Part shown: in pieces, positions 18,718-27,319 of the stretch
Position numbering within the stretch: the first letter of the stretch is position 1
Layout: each line of letters starts with the position of its first letter
Assembly: GCA_000263395.1 (NCBI GenBank)
Contig: AJXE01000016.1
Coordinates: forward strand, 1-64,000
DNA length: 64,000 nucleotides
Source of the DNA: Stutzerimonas stutzeri TS44
Lineage (GTDB): Bacteria; Pseudomonadota; Gammaproteobacteria; Pseudomonadales; Pseudomonadaceae
Direction of reading: 5' to 3'
Translations under genes and position numbers: made by a program
The notes under the pieces: generated by a model
What the model saw: the letters and a program-made list of their open reading frames with translations, nothing else
Told to the model about the DNA's origin: nothing
Databases searched by the model: none

Positions 18718-19619
18718 GGCGCGCCGCCCGGGCGTGCCGTAGGAGGCTGCGGCGTCGCATAGTCCTGCCAGATATGCACGGCGGCGTAGGCGCGCCACGG
18801 CCGCCAGGCTTCGGCGCGCGCGGCCAGCGCCCGGGCGTTGATACCTGCGGCGCCCCACAGCGGCGCCTTGAGCAGGCCGAGGTCGCCCGCGGGAAAGGCA
18901 TCGGCCGCACCGAAGCCGCGCAGCGCGATGTATTCGGCCGTCCACGGGCCGATTCCGGGCAACTCGCACAGGCGCCGTACCAGCGCCTCGGCCCCATCCT
19001 CCACATGCAGGCGCAGCGCGCCGTCGGCCACCGCCGCAGCCAGACGGCGCAACGCCTGCACCCGCTTGAGCGGCATGCCGATGCGCTCCAGCGGGTCTTC
19101 GGCGATGGCCTGTGGCGTAGGAAACAGCACGAACAGACCGGGCGGGCCGTCCGCCAGTGGTTCGCCGAGGCGTTCGAGCAGGCGCCGGGTGATGGTCACC
19201 GCGGCCTTGACCGTGACCTGCTGGCCGACGATGGCCCGCACCGCCTGCTCGAACGGATCGAACGCGGCCGGCAGGCGCAGGCCTGGATTGGCCGCCACCC
19301 GCGGGCCGAGCAGCGGATCGGCAGCGAAATGCCTGGCAATGGCGCGCGGATCGGTGTCGAGGTCGAACATCTTGCGCACCTTTTCGATGATCGGTTGCCG
19401 ATACGGCTGCAATCGCTCGCTGAGCGTCAGTTCCAGCGCTGGCTGTTCCGTCAGCGGACGCACGCTGAACCAGCCTTCGACGCCGCCCAGCCGCAGGCTG
19501 CGGCTGTAGCGATCGACTTCGAGCCACTCGACGCCGGGCAGCAGGCGCAGGGCGAAATACTGCTGGAACTGCTGCCAGTCCCACGGCGCAAGGTAGGGCA
19601 GCAATAGCGGTGCGGACAT
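18714..19619 (-). CDS. alkA: DNA-3-methyladenine glycosylase II (AlkA-like)
   Basis: A 301-residue base-excision repair glycosylase that removes alkylated purines. The helix-hairpin-helix and catalytic Asp are visible in 'LCELPGIGPWTAEYIALRGFG' (HhH) and 'AFPAGDLGL' (the Asp). The N-terminal AlkA domain precedes it. The start MSAPLLLPYLAPWDW is chosen; 20 further in-frame residues are possible. It lies next to speE, as I recall for P. aeruginosa. Confidence 0.9.
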   Translation of the reverse strand: MSAPLLLPYLAPWDWQQFQQYFALRLLPGVEWLEVDRYSRSLRLGGVEGWFSVRPLTEQPALELTLSERLQPYRQPIIEKVRKMFDLDTDPRAIARHFAADPLLGPRVAANPGLRLPAAFDPFEQAVRAIVGQQVTVKAAVTITRRLLERLGEPLADGPPGLFVLFPTPQAIAEDPLERIGMPLKRVQALRRLAAAVADGALRLHVEDGAEALVRRLCELPGIGPWTAEYIALRGFGAADAFPAGDLGLLKAPLWGAAGINARALAARAEAWRPWRAYAAVHIWQDYATPQPPTARPGGAP

Positions 19620-19853
19620 GCAGGTACTCTCTGGGAAGGTCGGTGCGACGGACGTTCTGCCAACCCTAGTCGGCAGCATGCCGCTTGTCGCTCCAAGGTA
19701 TGCTTTCGAACCCGGTGATTTTCGCTGTCACAAAGGCCGGCCTAGAATTTCGATCCCTTTCGTGGGGGAGCGCCTGTTGCGCCGCCCGTCACGCCAACCC
19801 GTCACGGACCGTCGATGCGCTATAGGCTCGACGGCCAGCCAAGGGGAACTTAC

Positions 19854-20702
19854 ATGAGCGAATTCCAGGAAACTCTCTACGAGGGCTACGGCCAGCGCCT
19901 GCAGATGGATCGCCTGTTGCACGAGGTGCGCAGCGAGCAGCGGCATCTGGTCATCTTCGAAAATGCCCGCATGGGCCGTGTGATGGCGCTCGATGGTGTC
20001 ATCCGCACCGCCGAGGCGGACGACTTCATCGGCCACGAAATGCTCGTGCACGTGCCGATCTTCGCGCATGGGCTGGCGCGTCGCGTACTGATCATCGGCG
20101 GCGACGATGGCGGCATCCTGCGCGAGGTCGTGCGTCATCGCGAGATCGAGAGCATCACCCTGCTCGGGACCGACTCGGCGGTGGTGGCGCTATGCCGGGA
20201 GTTCCTGCCGAATCATTCGGCCGGCGCCTTCGATGATCCGCGGCTGCAGATAGCGGATGAAGACGTCCTGCAGTTTCTCGCGACCACCGAGCAGCGTTTC
20301 GACGTCATCCTCGGCGCGTCGGCGCTGGCTGAGGCACTGGCCTCGGAAGAGTTCTACCAGGCCGGCCGGCGCTGCCTGAACGACGACGGCATCCTGGTGG
20401 TGCGCGGCGTCGTGCCGTTCATGCAACTGGGCGAACTGCAGGCCGCCGCCAAGCGCATGCAGGGCCTGTTCGCCGACTGGCATTTCTACCAGGCCGCCGC
20501 GCCGACCTGCATCGGCGGCGCGCTGGCATTCACCTGGGGCGCCTGCAGCGTGGAGAGCCGCAAGCTGCCGCTGGAAACCCTGGCGCAGCGCTTTGCCGGT
20601 AGCGGCATCGTCACCCGTTACTACAATCCGCATGTTCACATCGGCGCGTTTGCGCTGCCGCAGTACGTTCTGCAGGCCATCGGCAAGCCGAGCAACGACT
20701 GA
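19854..20702 (+). CDS. speE: Spermidine synthase homologue lacking catalytic residues
   Basis: Overall clearly SpeE: 282 residues with 'ETLYEGYGQR', 'IFENARMGRVMALDGVI', 'DWHFYQAAAPT' and 'RYYNPHVHIGAFALPQYVL'. Spermidine synthase moves aminopropyl from decarboxylated SAM to putrescine. The active site is changed: IGGGDGG is IGGDDGG (82-87), the Glu of EID is Gly105, DD/GD-A is DEDV (135-138), the catalytic DSTDPIGPG loop is replaced by GASALAEAL and about four residues shorter (154-162), and QNGTPF is RGVVPF (184-189). The frame is open and codon use normal. Catalysis is very unlikely; a changed or regulatory role is inferred. Confidence 0.85.
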   Translation: MSEFQETLYEGYGQRLQMDRLLHEVRSEQRHLVIFENARMGRVMALDGVIRTAEADDFIGHEMLVHVPIFAHGLARRVLIIGGDDGGILREVVRHREIESITLLGTDSAVVALCREFLPNHSAGAFDDPRLQIADEDVLQFLATTEQRFDVILGASALAEALASEEFYQAGRRCLNDDGILVVRGVVPFMQLGELQAAAKRMQGLFADWHFYQAAAPTCIGGALAFTWGACSVESRKLPLETLAQRFAGSGIVTRYYNPHVHIGAFALPQYVLQAIGKPSND

Positions 20703-21111
20703 GCGCAGGTGCCTGCCGTCCGTCGTTCATGCCTGGAAAACGGTTCTTGGCAGCATTGTCGTGCGCCTGATCATCGACGAGCACGAGGCGGGTGGGCGTG
20801 CCAGGATGCCGTCCACATCCATCTCGAACAGTGATTTGCCGCTGTCGCCAAGCCGTTTCAGCGGCTGCTGTGGCAAGCCGATGAGCAGGGCTTCGGTCTG
20901 CGCGCGATCATGGGTTTGCACCACGCCAACGCACCGCCCCCGGGAAGACCTGCAGTCGGCCGCGCCCCGCGCGGGGTGATCCGGCCAGCGGTTGCACTCA
21001 TGGAACTACTCAGCTTGATGATCGCCGCGATTGTCCGTCAGAGGCGCAGGCAACGCCATTGGCCCGTAGCTGGACGCCGTTGGGCGGCTGCACCCGAAGA
21101 AGGATAGGGGA

Positions 21112-21127
21112 CTGTCATGCTCGACAG
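21112..21127. promoter_or_regulatory. CTGT-N8-ACAG box, copy 1 (LexA-like)
   Basis: CTGTCATGCTCGACAG is an inverted repeat (CTGTC-N6-GACAG). It fits the SOS-box pattern CTGT-N8-ACAG of gamma-proteobacteria, though its core is less AT-rich than usual. It lies 139 bases before the next gene start, 39 bp from copy 2. Confidence 0.45.
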
Positions 21128-21150
21128 GCAAAACATGCCATAGCGTGGGG

Positions 21151-21166
21151 CTGTCGATTTCGACAG
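21151..21166. promoter_or_regulatory. CTGT-N8-ACAG box, copy 2 (LexA-like)
   Basis: CTGTCGATTTCGACAG has seven-base perfect arms. It has the same 16-bp frame (CTGTC-N6-GACAG) as the upstream copy and again fits CTGT-N8-ACAG. It ends 84 bases before the zinc-ribbon gene start. Confidence 0.5.
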
Positions 21167-21250
21167 GAAAGCGACATGATTCCGACAAAGCCGCCAACGC
21201 GGCAGCCATGAACACGAATTACCCATCCGCCATACAGAAGTGAGGTCATG

Positions 21251-21463
21251 ATGAGCACGATCGTCCTGGAATCCGTGCTGACCTGCCCGAACTGCGGCTT
21301 CACCAGGCAGGAAAGCATGCCGACGGATGCCTGCCTGTTCTTTTACGAATGCACGAACTGCAAGGCGCTGCTGCGTCCGAAGCCAGATGACTGCTGCGTG
21401 TTCTGCTCGTTTGGATCGATGCCGTGCCCGCCGATCCAGCAGCAGAGAGGGTGCTGCTCGTAG
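21251..21463 (+). CDS. Small Cys-rich zinc-ribbon protein (GDCCVFCSYG family)
   Basis: A 70-residue protein with ten Cys: two CPNC/CTNC pairs suggesting a zinc ribbon, then 'DDCCVFCSFGSMPCPPIQ' and a CC tail. This belongs to a widespread small family carrying the motif GDCCVFCSYG..KCPPIQ, often found near metal-resistance genes; its function is not established. I chose the second ATG (21251), because GAGG is then five bases upstream; the first ATG (21248) would be too close. Tandem LexA-like boxes precede it. Confidence 0.8.
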   Translation: MSTIVLESVLTCPNCGFTRQESMPTDACLFFYECTNCKALLRPKPDDCCVFCSFGSMPCPPIQQQRGCCS

Positions 21464-21628
21464 CGCTCGAATGACTTACAGATGCGATAGCCTATTTAAC
21501 ATAATATAGATTATGAGAACTCACAGGTTAAGGCTGCTGGGAGAGCCGACACTCCAGCCCAGCAACAGCATCCAAACGCAGAGTCCTGATTCCGATACCG
21601 CTTCAGTGCCATCCGCTTCCGCTGATCA

Positions 21629-22519
21629 TCACCGCGCTGCCGAATCACGGACCGCGGCGCGGAATTCGCTGGGTTTGAGGCCGGACTGTTTGCGGAAGAA
21701 CCGACTGAAGTACGCTGCGTCGGCAAATCCCAGGTCGCGGGCGATCTGCTGGATATCCAGGCTGGTGTACGCCAGCTGTCGCTGTGCCTCGCGGACGATG
21801 CGTGCATTGACGATTGCGCTGGGCGATTCGCCGAACTGTTCGCGACAGGCACGCCCCAGCGTGGCGACCGTGACGCCGAGCGCCCCGGCATAGTGGCCGA
21901 GCGACCAGTGTTGGCGATAATGCGTGTCGACCAGCTCGCGAAACCGTCCCAGCATGGCCGAGCGACGTCCGCGGTCCGGGCCTGGCGTGGGTACCGGTCG
22001 CTCCAGGCGCGTGATGCGCAGCAGCAACGCGACCAGCAGCGCCTGCCCGGCAGCTACGCTGTCACGCGCCTGGCTGCGGGTTTCGGCTTCGATCAGCTCG
22101 AGCAGCGGCCAGATCGGCTCGCTGCCATCGGCCGGCCACGGCAACGCGATGACCACCGGGCGCTGCAGCAGCGCCAGCAAGTCGGCGGAGAGAATGCGTG
22201 CGGTCGATTCGAGCGGCCGTTGCGTCACGGTGATGACCGGGCCATCGGTCTCGGCGCTGTAGCGGAACGCATGCACGGTGCGTTGCGGCAGCAGGATCAG
22301 GCATGGCGCCTGGAACGCCATGCGGCTGTTTTCCAGGGAAACCTCGCCGTGGCCCCGACGCACGTAGACCATCTGCAGCAGCGAATCGTGCTGATGCGGA
22401 CGGATCTCGCGCTGATGCGCTTCGCCCCGCGTACTGATCCATTCCAGATGCAGCAGGTTCTGCCAACTCGGCAAGGCGGCCTGGCCATACAGTGCATAGT
22501 TGGGAATGCGTTTGGTCAT
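21629..22519 (-). CDS. AraC-family regulator, PobR/HpaA-like
   Basis: A 296-residue regulator. The N-terminal part is a cupin-like ligand domain ('PHQHDSLLQMVYVRRGHGEVSLE') beginning with 'IPNYALYGQ', typical of the PobR/HpaA group that senses hydroxybenzoate or hydroxyphenylacetate. The C-terminal part has the two AraC helix-turn-helices ('YAGALGVTVATLGRACREQFG', 'IQQIARDLGFADAAYFSRFF'). It is divergent from an efflux operon of aromatic-acid type, so it probably activates that operon. Confidence 0.85.
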   Translation of the reverse strand: MTKRIPNYALYGQAALPSWQNLLHLEWISTRGEAHQREIRPHQHDSLLQMVYVRRGHGEVSLENSRMAFQAPCLILLPQRTVHAFRYSAETDGPVITVTQRPLESTARILSADLLALLQRPVVIALPWPADGSEPIWPLLELIEAETRSQARDSVAAGQALLVALLLRITRLERPVPTPGPDRGRRSAMLGRFRELVDTHYRQHWSLGHYAGALGVTVATLGRACREQFGESPSAIVNARIVREAQRQLAYTSLDIQQIARDLGFADAAYFSRFFRKQSGLKPSEFRAAVRDSAAR

Positions 22520-22602
22520 TGTCGGGGGCTCGGCGGGTCAAGACGGTGCTTTGTGCACGGATCGGTCGCCCGATGAAGACGTAATTGTCCTAGTGCTTGT
22601 TC

Positions 22603-22620
22603 AATTTGTCATGGCAAATT
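22603..22620. promoter_or_regulatory. Candidate operator AATTTG-N6-CAAATT
   Basis: An 18-bp dyad with perfect six-base arms and a CATG core (one mismatch overall), in the 183-bp divergent gap between the AraC regulator and the efflux operon. It may be the site for a dimeric regulator; a role is inferred from position. Confidence 0.35.
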
Positions 22621-22702
22621 CGCGTTAAATGTAACTTCTTGTGTGCTTTGCGTGGCGCCATCCACCTCCCCCGGCCCCGCGCTTCTTCAGAACAGACTTG
22701 CT

Positions 22703-24757
22703 ATGAATATGCCGACCTGGCGCGAATGGCTGTTTTCGGCCAAGGCGCTGACTGCTGCCCTGCTCGCGCTCTACATTGCCCTGGCGATTCCCCTGGACAA
22801 CCCGTACTGGGCGATGGCTTCGGTGTATGTCGTGTCGCACCCGCTGTCCGGCGCGACGCGCTCCAAGGCGATCTACCGCGCACTGGGCACGCTGCTCGGC
22901 GCGGCGGCATCGGTCGTGCTGCTGCCGATATTCTCCCAGCAGCCGGTGATGCTGAGCCTGGTGATCTCGCTGTGGATCGGTGTCCTGCTCTTCCTGTCGC
23001 TGCTGGACCGTTCGCCGCGCAGCTACATCTTCATGCTGGCCGCCTACACGGTGCCGCTGGTCAGCCTGGCCGAAGTCAATCACCCGTCGACGATCTTCGA
23101 CGTCGCGCTGGCGCGCTCCGAGGAAATCCTGCTGGGCATCGTCTGCGCCAGCGTGGTCAACGCCGTGCTGTTTCCCAGCCGCATCGCCACCACGCTTGGC
23201 GCGAAGATGGGGTTGTTGCTGCACGATGGCCGCGCCGCGGTCAGCCGCATGCTCAATGCGCGGCATCTCGGCGAGGCCGATCAGGGCGCGCTGAATGCGC
23301 TGCTGGTCGACGTGATGGGCCTGGACGGCATGATCAATCACCTGTCCTACGACAGCAGCAGCCACCTGTCGACCACGCATGCGCGCGAGTTTCGGGCACG
23401 CATGGCGATGCTGATGCCGCAGCTGATTTCCGCGGCGGATGCCTTGCACCGCCTGCAGGACGAGCTGCATGGCCTGCTGCCGGAGTTGGAGGAATATCTG
23501 CAGGATGTCGATCGCTGGATCCAGGGCGATGCGCCGGACGTGCACGCCGAACAGCTGCGCACACGCGGCATGCAGCTGTCCGCCTGGCTCTGCGACACCC
23601 ATCCGGCGCATGCGCTGGCGATCGACAGCGGCCTGCGCCAGCTGCGCGCGCTGATCGATCTCTGGCAGGACTGTCTCGAGCTGCACCGGCAGTTTCGCGA
23701 TGGGCATGCCGATGCGGCGCCGACGCTGCGCTACCACGTGCAGCAGTTGATCGGCGGGCCGCGTCACTACGATTACGGCCTGCTGACCTTTTCCGCCGCG
23801 TCGGTCGCCGCGTCGATCTTCTGCCTGTGCATGCTGTGGTTCGTTTCCGGCTGGGAATATGGCTACAGCGGCGTGTTCATCGCCGCGGTGGCCGGATGCT
23901 TCTTCGCCAGCCAGGACAATCCGGCCCCGTTCATCCGCTCGTTCCTGGTCGCCACGCTGTTTTCCTCCGTCGCGGCGGGCATCTATCTGTTCGCGCTGAT
24001 GCCCAATGTGCATGATTTCGGCAGCCTGGCCACCCTCCTCGCCGTGCCGCTGCTGCTGCTCGGCACCCTCGCCGGCCGCCCGCAACATGCCGGCACGGTG
24101 ATCCTGCTAGCCGTGCAGACGATCTCCAACATCACCATCCAGGACAGCTACCGCGCGGACTTCCAGCTGTTCGCCGATATCACGCTGTCCACCGTGCTCG
24201 GCGTGATCTTCGCGCTGGTCTGGGCGCGTCTGAGCCGGCCGTTCGGCACGTTCTGGGCGGCGCGCCGGCTGGAACGGCATGGCTGGCTGAGCCTGGCCGA
24301 GCTGGCCGTGACGCGGCACAAGCAGGACTACGCGACGGTCGCCTCGAACTTCGTCGATCGCACCGCGCAGTTGCTGCCGCGCCTCACCCAGCTGGGCGAC
24401 GACGGCCAGGCGCTGAACGATGCCACGCGCGAGCTGCGTGTGTGCTTCCGTCTGCTGGAACTACGAGAGCTGCGCCTGTCGCGCAGCCACGACCGCTACG
24501 TGCAAACCGTGCTGCTGCATGTGCGCGAACACTTCCTGGCCTGCGTCCGAGCGCACCGCCAACTGGCCCCGGCGCAGGAACTGCTGCAGGCGCTGGAGCG
24601 CGCGTTGCGGGTACTGCAGGACGATCACTCGCGCATCGCCCGCAAGGCGGCGCAGGCCCTGCATGGCCTGCGCCTGGCGCTGTTTCCCCATGCGCCGGCC
24701 AGCGTGCCGGCACAGCCGCCGCAATCCGCGGCGGAACTTGCCGGAGCCTTCGCATGA
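22703..24757 (+). CDS. FUSC-family inner-membrane efflux protein (AaeB-like)
   Basis: A 684-residue inner-membrane transporter of the aromatic acid exporter/fusaric acid resistance family. It has two sets of about five to six membrane helices (about 10-165 and 360-500), each followed by a long soluble segment, the usual FUSC plan. E. coli AaeB exports p-hydroxybenzoate with AaeA. The start ATG at 22703 is chosen for the family N-terminus MNMPTWREWLFS. The stop overlaps the next ATG (ATGA). It is first in a four-gene operon. Confidence 0.88.
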   Translation: MNMPTWREWLFSAKALTAALLALYIALAIPLDNPYWAMASVYVVSHPLSGATRSKAIYRALGTLLGAAASVVLLPIFSQQPVMLSLVISLWIGVLLFLSLLDRSPRSYIFMLAAYTVPLVSLAEVNHPSTIFDVALARSEEILLGIVCASVVNAVLFPSRIATTLGAKMGLLLHDGRAAVSRMLNARHLGEADQGALNALLVDVMGLDGMINHLSYDSSSHLSTTHAREFRARMAMLMPQLISAADALHRLQDELHGLLPELEEYLQDVDRWIQGDAPDVHAEQLRTRGMQLSAWLCDTHPAHALAIDSGLRQLRALIDLWQDCLELHRQFRDGHADAAPTLRYHVQQLIGGPRHYDYGLLTFSAASVAASIFCLCMLWFVSGWEYGYSGVFIAAVAGCFFASQDNPAPFIRSFLVATLFSSVAAGIYLFALMPNVHDFGSLATLLAVPLLLLGTLAGRPQHAGTVILLAVQTISNITIQDSYRADFQLFADITLSTVLGVIFALVWARLSRPFGTFWAARRLERHGWLSLAELAVTRHKQDYATVASNFVDRTAQLLPRLTQLGDDGQALNDATRELRVCFRLLELRELRLSRSHDRYVQTVLLHVREHFLACVRAHRQLAPAQELLQALERALRVLQDDHSRIARKAAQALHGLRLALFPHAPASVPAQPPQSAAELAGAFA

Positions 24758-24957
24758 CCGGTCACCTGAATATCTACGGCGTCTACGTGCCGGTGCTGCT
24801 GGTCGCGATGCTGGTCGCCTACGGCGTGAAAAGCCTGATCGTCGCGACACTGCAGCGGCTCGGCTTCTACCGCTGGGTCTGGCACCCGCCGCTGTTCAAT
24901 CTTGCCCTGTACATCCTCGTACTCGGCGCCCTGTTCAACCTCGTACCCCGGATGTGA
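24754..24957 (+). CDS. DUF1656 small membrane protein (AaeX-like)
   Basis: A 67-residue protein with two membrane helices. It begins 'HLNIYGVYVPVLLVAMLVAYGVKSLI' and contains 'FYRWVWHPPLFNLALYILVLG', the DUF1656/AaeX pattern. It sits between the FUSC and HlyD genes, overlapping the former by four bases. The role in the pump is unknown. Confidence 0.88.
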   Translation: MTGHLNIYGVYVPVLLVAMLVAYGVKSLIVATLQRLGFYRWVWHPPLFNLALYILVLGALFNLVPRM

Positions 24958-24961
24958 CTTC

Positions 24962-25864
24962 GTGAAGAACTGGATACCCGCCATCGGTTCGGTGCTGCTG
25001 ACTCTGCTGGTCGTGGCCGCCGCAGCCGCCGTCAGCCTGCACCTGTGGGATTACTACATGGAAGCACCTTGGACGCGCGACGGCCGCGTGCATGCCGACA
25101 TCATCCAGGTCGCGCCGGACGTCTCCGGGCTGGTAACCGAACTGCACGTGCGCGACAACCAGAAGGTCAGCCGCGGCCAGGTGCTGTTCGTCATCGACCA
25201 GGCGCGCTTCGAGCTGGCCGTCGACGAAGCCGAGGCCACGGTGCTGGAGCGCCGCGCGCAGCTCGACCAGGCACGCCGCGAAGCCAAACGCAACCGCGTG
25301 CTCAAGGACCTGATCGCCGTCGAAACCGTCGAGATCGGCGACACCCTGGTCAAGCGCGCCGAGGCGGCGCTGGCCACCGCCGAAGCCGCGCTCGGCGTGG
25401 CGCGCCTGGACCTCAAGCGCACCCGCGTGCTCAGCCCGGTGGACGGCTACCTCAGCGACCAGACCATGCGCGTGGGCGACTACGTGAAGACCGGCACGCC
25501 GGTGCTCTCCATCGTCGACACCCACTCGCTGCGCGTCGAGGGCTACTTCGAGGAAACCAAGCTGCACGCCATCGCCATCGGGCAGCCGGTGGAGATTCAC
25601 ATCATGGGCGAATCGCAGCGCCTGCGCGGCCATGTGCAGAGCATCGCCGCCGGCATCGAGGATCGCGACCGCGTGCGCGGCAACTCGCTGCTGCCCAACA
25701 TCGACCCGAGCTTCAACTGGGTCCGCCTGGCCCAGCGCATTCCCGTACGGGTAGTGCTGGACGAGGGCCAGCAGACCGATATCCGCATGGTCATCGGCCG
25801 CACGGCGACGCTCTCGGTGCTGCCGTGGGCCGAGGATACGGCTGCGCAACCGGTGAACCCATGA
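24962..25864 (+). CDS. HlyD-family membrane fusion protein (AaeA-like)
   Basis: A 300-residue periplasmic adaptor with one N-terminal anchor helix, the biotinyl-lipoyl halves ('IIQVAPDVSGLVTELHVRDNQ', 'VLSPVDGYLSDQTM'), a coiled-coil hairpin between them (about 85-145), and a beta-barrel domain. It links the FUSC protein to the outer-membrane channel. The start is GTG, four bases after the DUF1656 stop, and the stop overlaps the next ATG. Confidence 0.92.
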   Translation: MKNWIPAIGSVLLTLLVVAAAAAVSLHLWDYYMEAPWTRDGRVHADIIQVAPDVSGLVTELHVRDNQKVSRGQVLFVIDQARFELAVDEAEATVLERRAQLDQARREAKRNRVLKDLIAVETVEIGDTLVKRAEAALATAEAALGVARLDLKRTRVLSPVDGYLSDQTMRVGDYVKTGTPVLSIVDTHSLRVEGYFEETKLHAIAIGQPVEIHIMGESQRLRGHVQSIAAGIEDRDRVRGNSLLPNIDPSFNWVRLAQRIPVRVVLDEGQQTDIRMVIGRTATLSVLPWAEDTAAQPVNP

Positions 25865-27315
25865 GCCGGATGCCGCGCTGCGCGTCGCTCGCGCTGATCG
25901 CCCTGCTGTCGGCCTGTTCAGCCGTCGGCCCGGATTACCGACTGCCTGACGAGGCGGTCGTCAATCAGGAAAAGGCGAAGCAATCCTTCGACCTCGCCGA
26001 CAACACCGCCGTCAGCGCAAGCGCCCTGCCCGACGACTGGTGGCGGCTGTACGACGACCCGCTGCTCGACCAGCTGGTGCGCGCCGCACTGGACGGCAAC
26101 CGCGACGTGCGCCTGGCCTACCACAACCTGCGGCGCGCCTACGAGGGCTACCAGATGGCGCATCACGCGCAGGAGGTCGAGATCGGCGGCAGCGGCTCGC
26201 TCGCACGCGGCCAGCTCTCCAGCGAAGCGCTGGCGCTGCATGAAAAGCTGCCGGTGATGAACCTTGCCGACGCAGGGCTGACCGTCGGCTATCAGCTCGA
26301 CCTGTTCGGCAAGCTGCAGCGCGCCACCGAATCGGCCGCCGCCAGCGCCCAATCCAGCCAGGCCGCGCTGGATACCGCACGCATCACCGTGGTGGCACAG
26401 GTCGTGCGCGATTACGTCGAGGCCTGCCATGCCACCGAGGAACTGCACATCGCCGAGCAATCGCTGGATATCCAGCAGCGCCAGCTCGACGTCGCCGAGC
26501 GGTTGTTCACCGGTGGGCGCGGCAATCAGATCGACGTGGCGCGCGCCCGCGCTCAGGCCGAGGCACTGCGCGCGGAACTGCCGCCGTTCGAGACTAAGAA
26601 GGCCGCCGCGCTCTACCGCCTGGCCACCCTGCTCGGCCGCACGCCTGGCGACCTGCCAGCGGCGGTCGCCACCTGCACGCATGCGCCACAGCTGAACCAG
26701 CCGATCCCGGTGGGCGATGGCGCGGCCCTGCTCAAGCGCCGCCCGGACATCCGTGCCGCCGAACGCCAGCTGGCCGCCGCCACCGCCGATATCGGTGTGG
26801 CGACCGCGATGATGTACCCGGAAGTCAGCCTCGGTGCCAGCGCCGGCTACACCGGCATGCTCGAACACATGGGCGATCCGATCACCCGGCGTTGGGCCTT
26901 CGGACCGCACATCGCCTGGCACTTCCCGACGCAGGTCGATCGTGCCCGCGTGCGCGCCACCGAGGCCGGCGCCGACGCGGCGCTCGCCCGCTTCGACGGC
27001 GTGGTGCTCGAAGCGCTGCGCGAAACCCAGACCCTGCTCGCCCGCTACGCCGACGACCTGCAGCGCAATCGCGCCCTGCGCCAATCGCGCGATGCGGCCA
27101 AGGCCGCCGCCGAGTACAGCCGCACGCTCTATCAGGAAGGCCGGCTCGCCTACCTCGACAGCCTGGACGCCGAGCGCACGCTGGCCGCCAGCGAGGCCGA
27201 CCTCGCCGCCTCCGAAGCCCAGCTGTCGCAGGATCAGGTCGCCCTGTTCCTCGCCCTGGGTGGTGGCTGGACGACCACGGTCGGCGCCGAGCCGAGCGTG
27301 GCCGCCACGCATTGA
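25861..27315 (+). CDS. NodT-type outer-membrane efflux lipoprotein
   Basis: A 484-residue TolC/OprM-type channel subunit. The signal peptide ends at a lipobox (LLSAC, Cys19), so it is a lipoprotein, followed by 'VGPDYRLPD' typical of NodT proteins and two outer-membrane efflux repeats ('LLDQLVRAALDGNRDVRLAYHNLR', 'LLKRRPDIRAAERQLAAATADIGVATA'). It completes the tripartite pump. It is the last gene, four bases before the end of the converging ynfA-like gene, with no terminator. Confidence 0.93.
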   Translation: MSRMPRCASLALIALLSACSAVGPDYRLPDEAVVNQEKAKQSFDLADNTAVSASALPDDWWRLYDDPLLDQLVRAALDGNRDVRLAYHNLRRAYEGYQMAHHAQEVEIGGSGSLARGQLSSEALALHEKLPVMNLADAGLTVGYQLDLFGKLQRATESAAASAQSSQAALDTARITVVAQVVRDYVEACHATEELHIAEQSLDIQQRQLDVAERLFTGGRGNQIDVARARAQAEALRAELPPFETKKAAALYRLATLLGRTPGDLPAAVATCTHAPQLNQPIPVGDGAALLKRRPDIRAAERQLAAATADIGVATAMMYPEVSLGASAGYTGMLEHMGDPITRRWAFGPHIAWHFPTQVDRARVRATEAGADAALARFDGVVLEALRETQTLLARYADDLQRNRALRQSRDAAKAAAEYSRTLYQEGRLAYLDSLDAERTLAASEADLAASEAQLSQDQVALFLALGGGWTTTVGAEPSVAATH

Positions 27316-27319
27316 GCGC

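Larger units (their letters stand above)
20703..21250. other. Gene-poor 0.5-kb interval with tandem palindromes
   Basis: No convincing gene was found. One plus-strand frame near 20810-20950 reads coding-like (FAAVAKPFQRLLWQADEQGFGLRAIMG), split into parts of 13 and 7 residues around interruptions. It has a stop just before it and no recognisable family, so it could be a decayed gene or chance. The right part holds the two CTGT-N8-ACAG boxes described separately. Confidence 0.4.
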
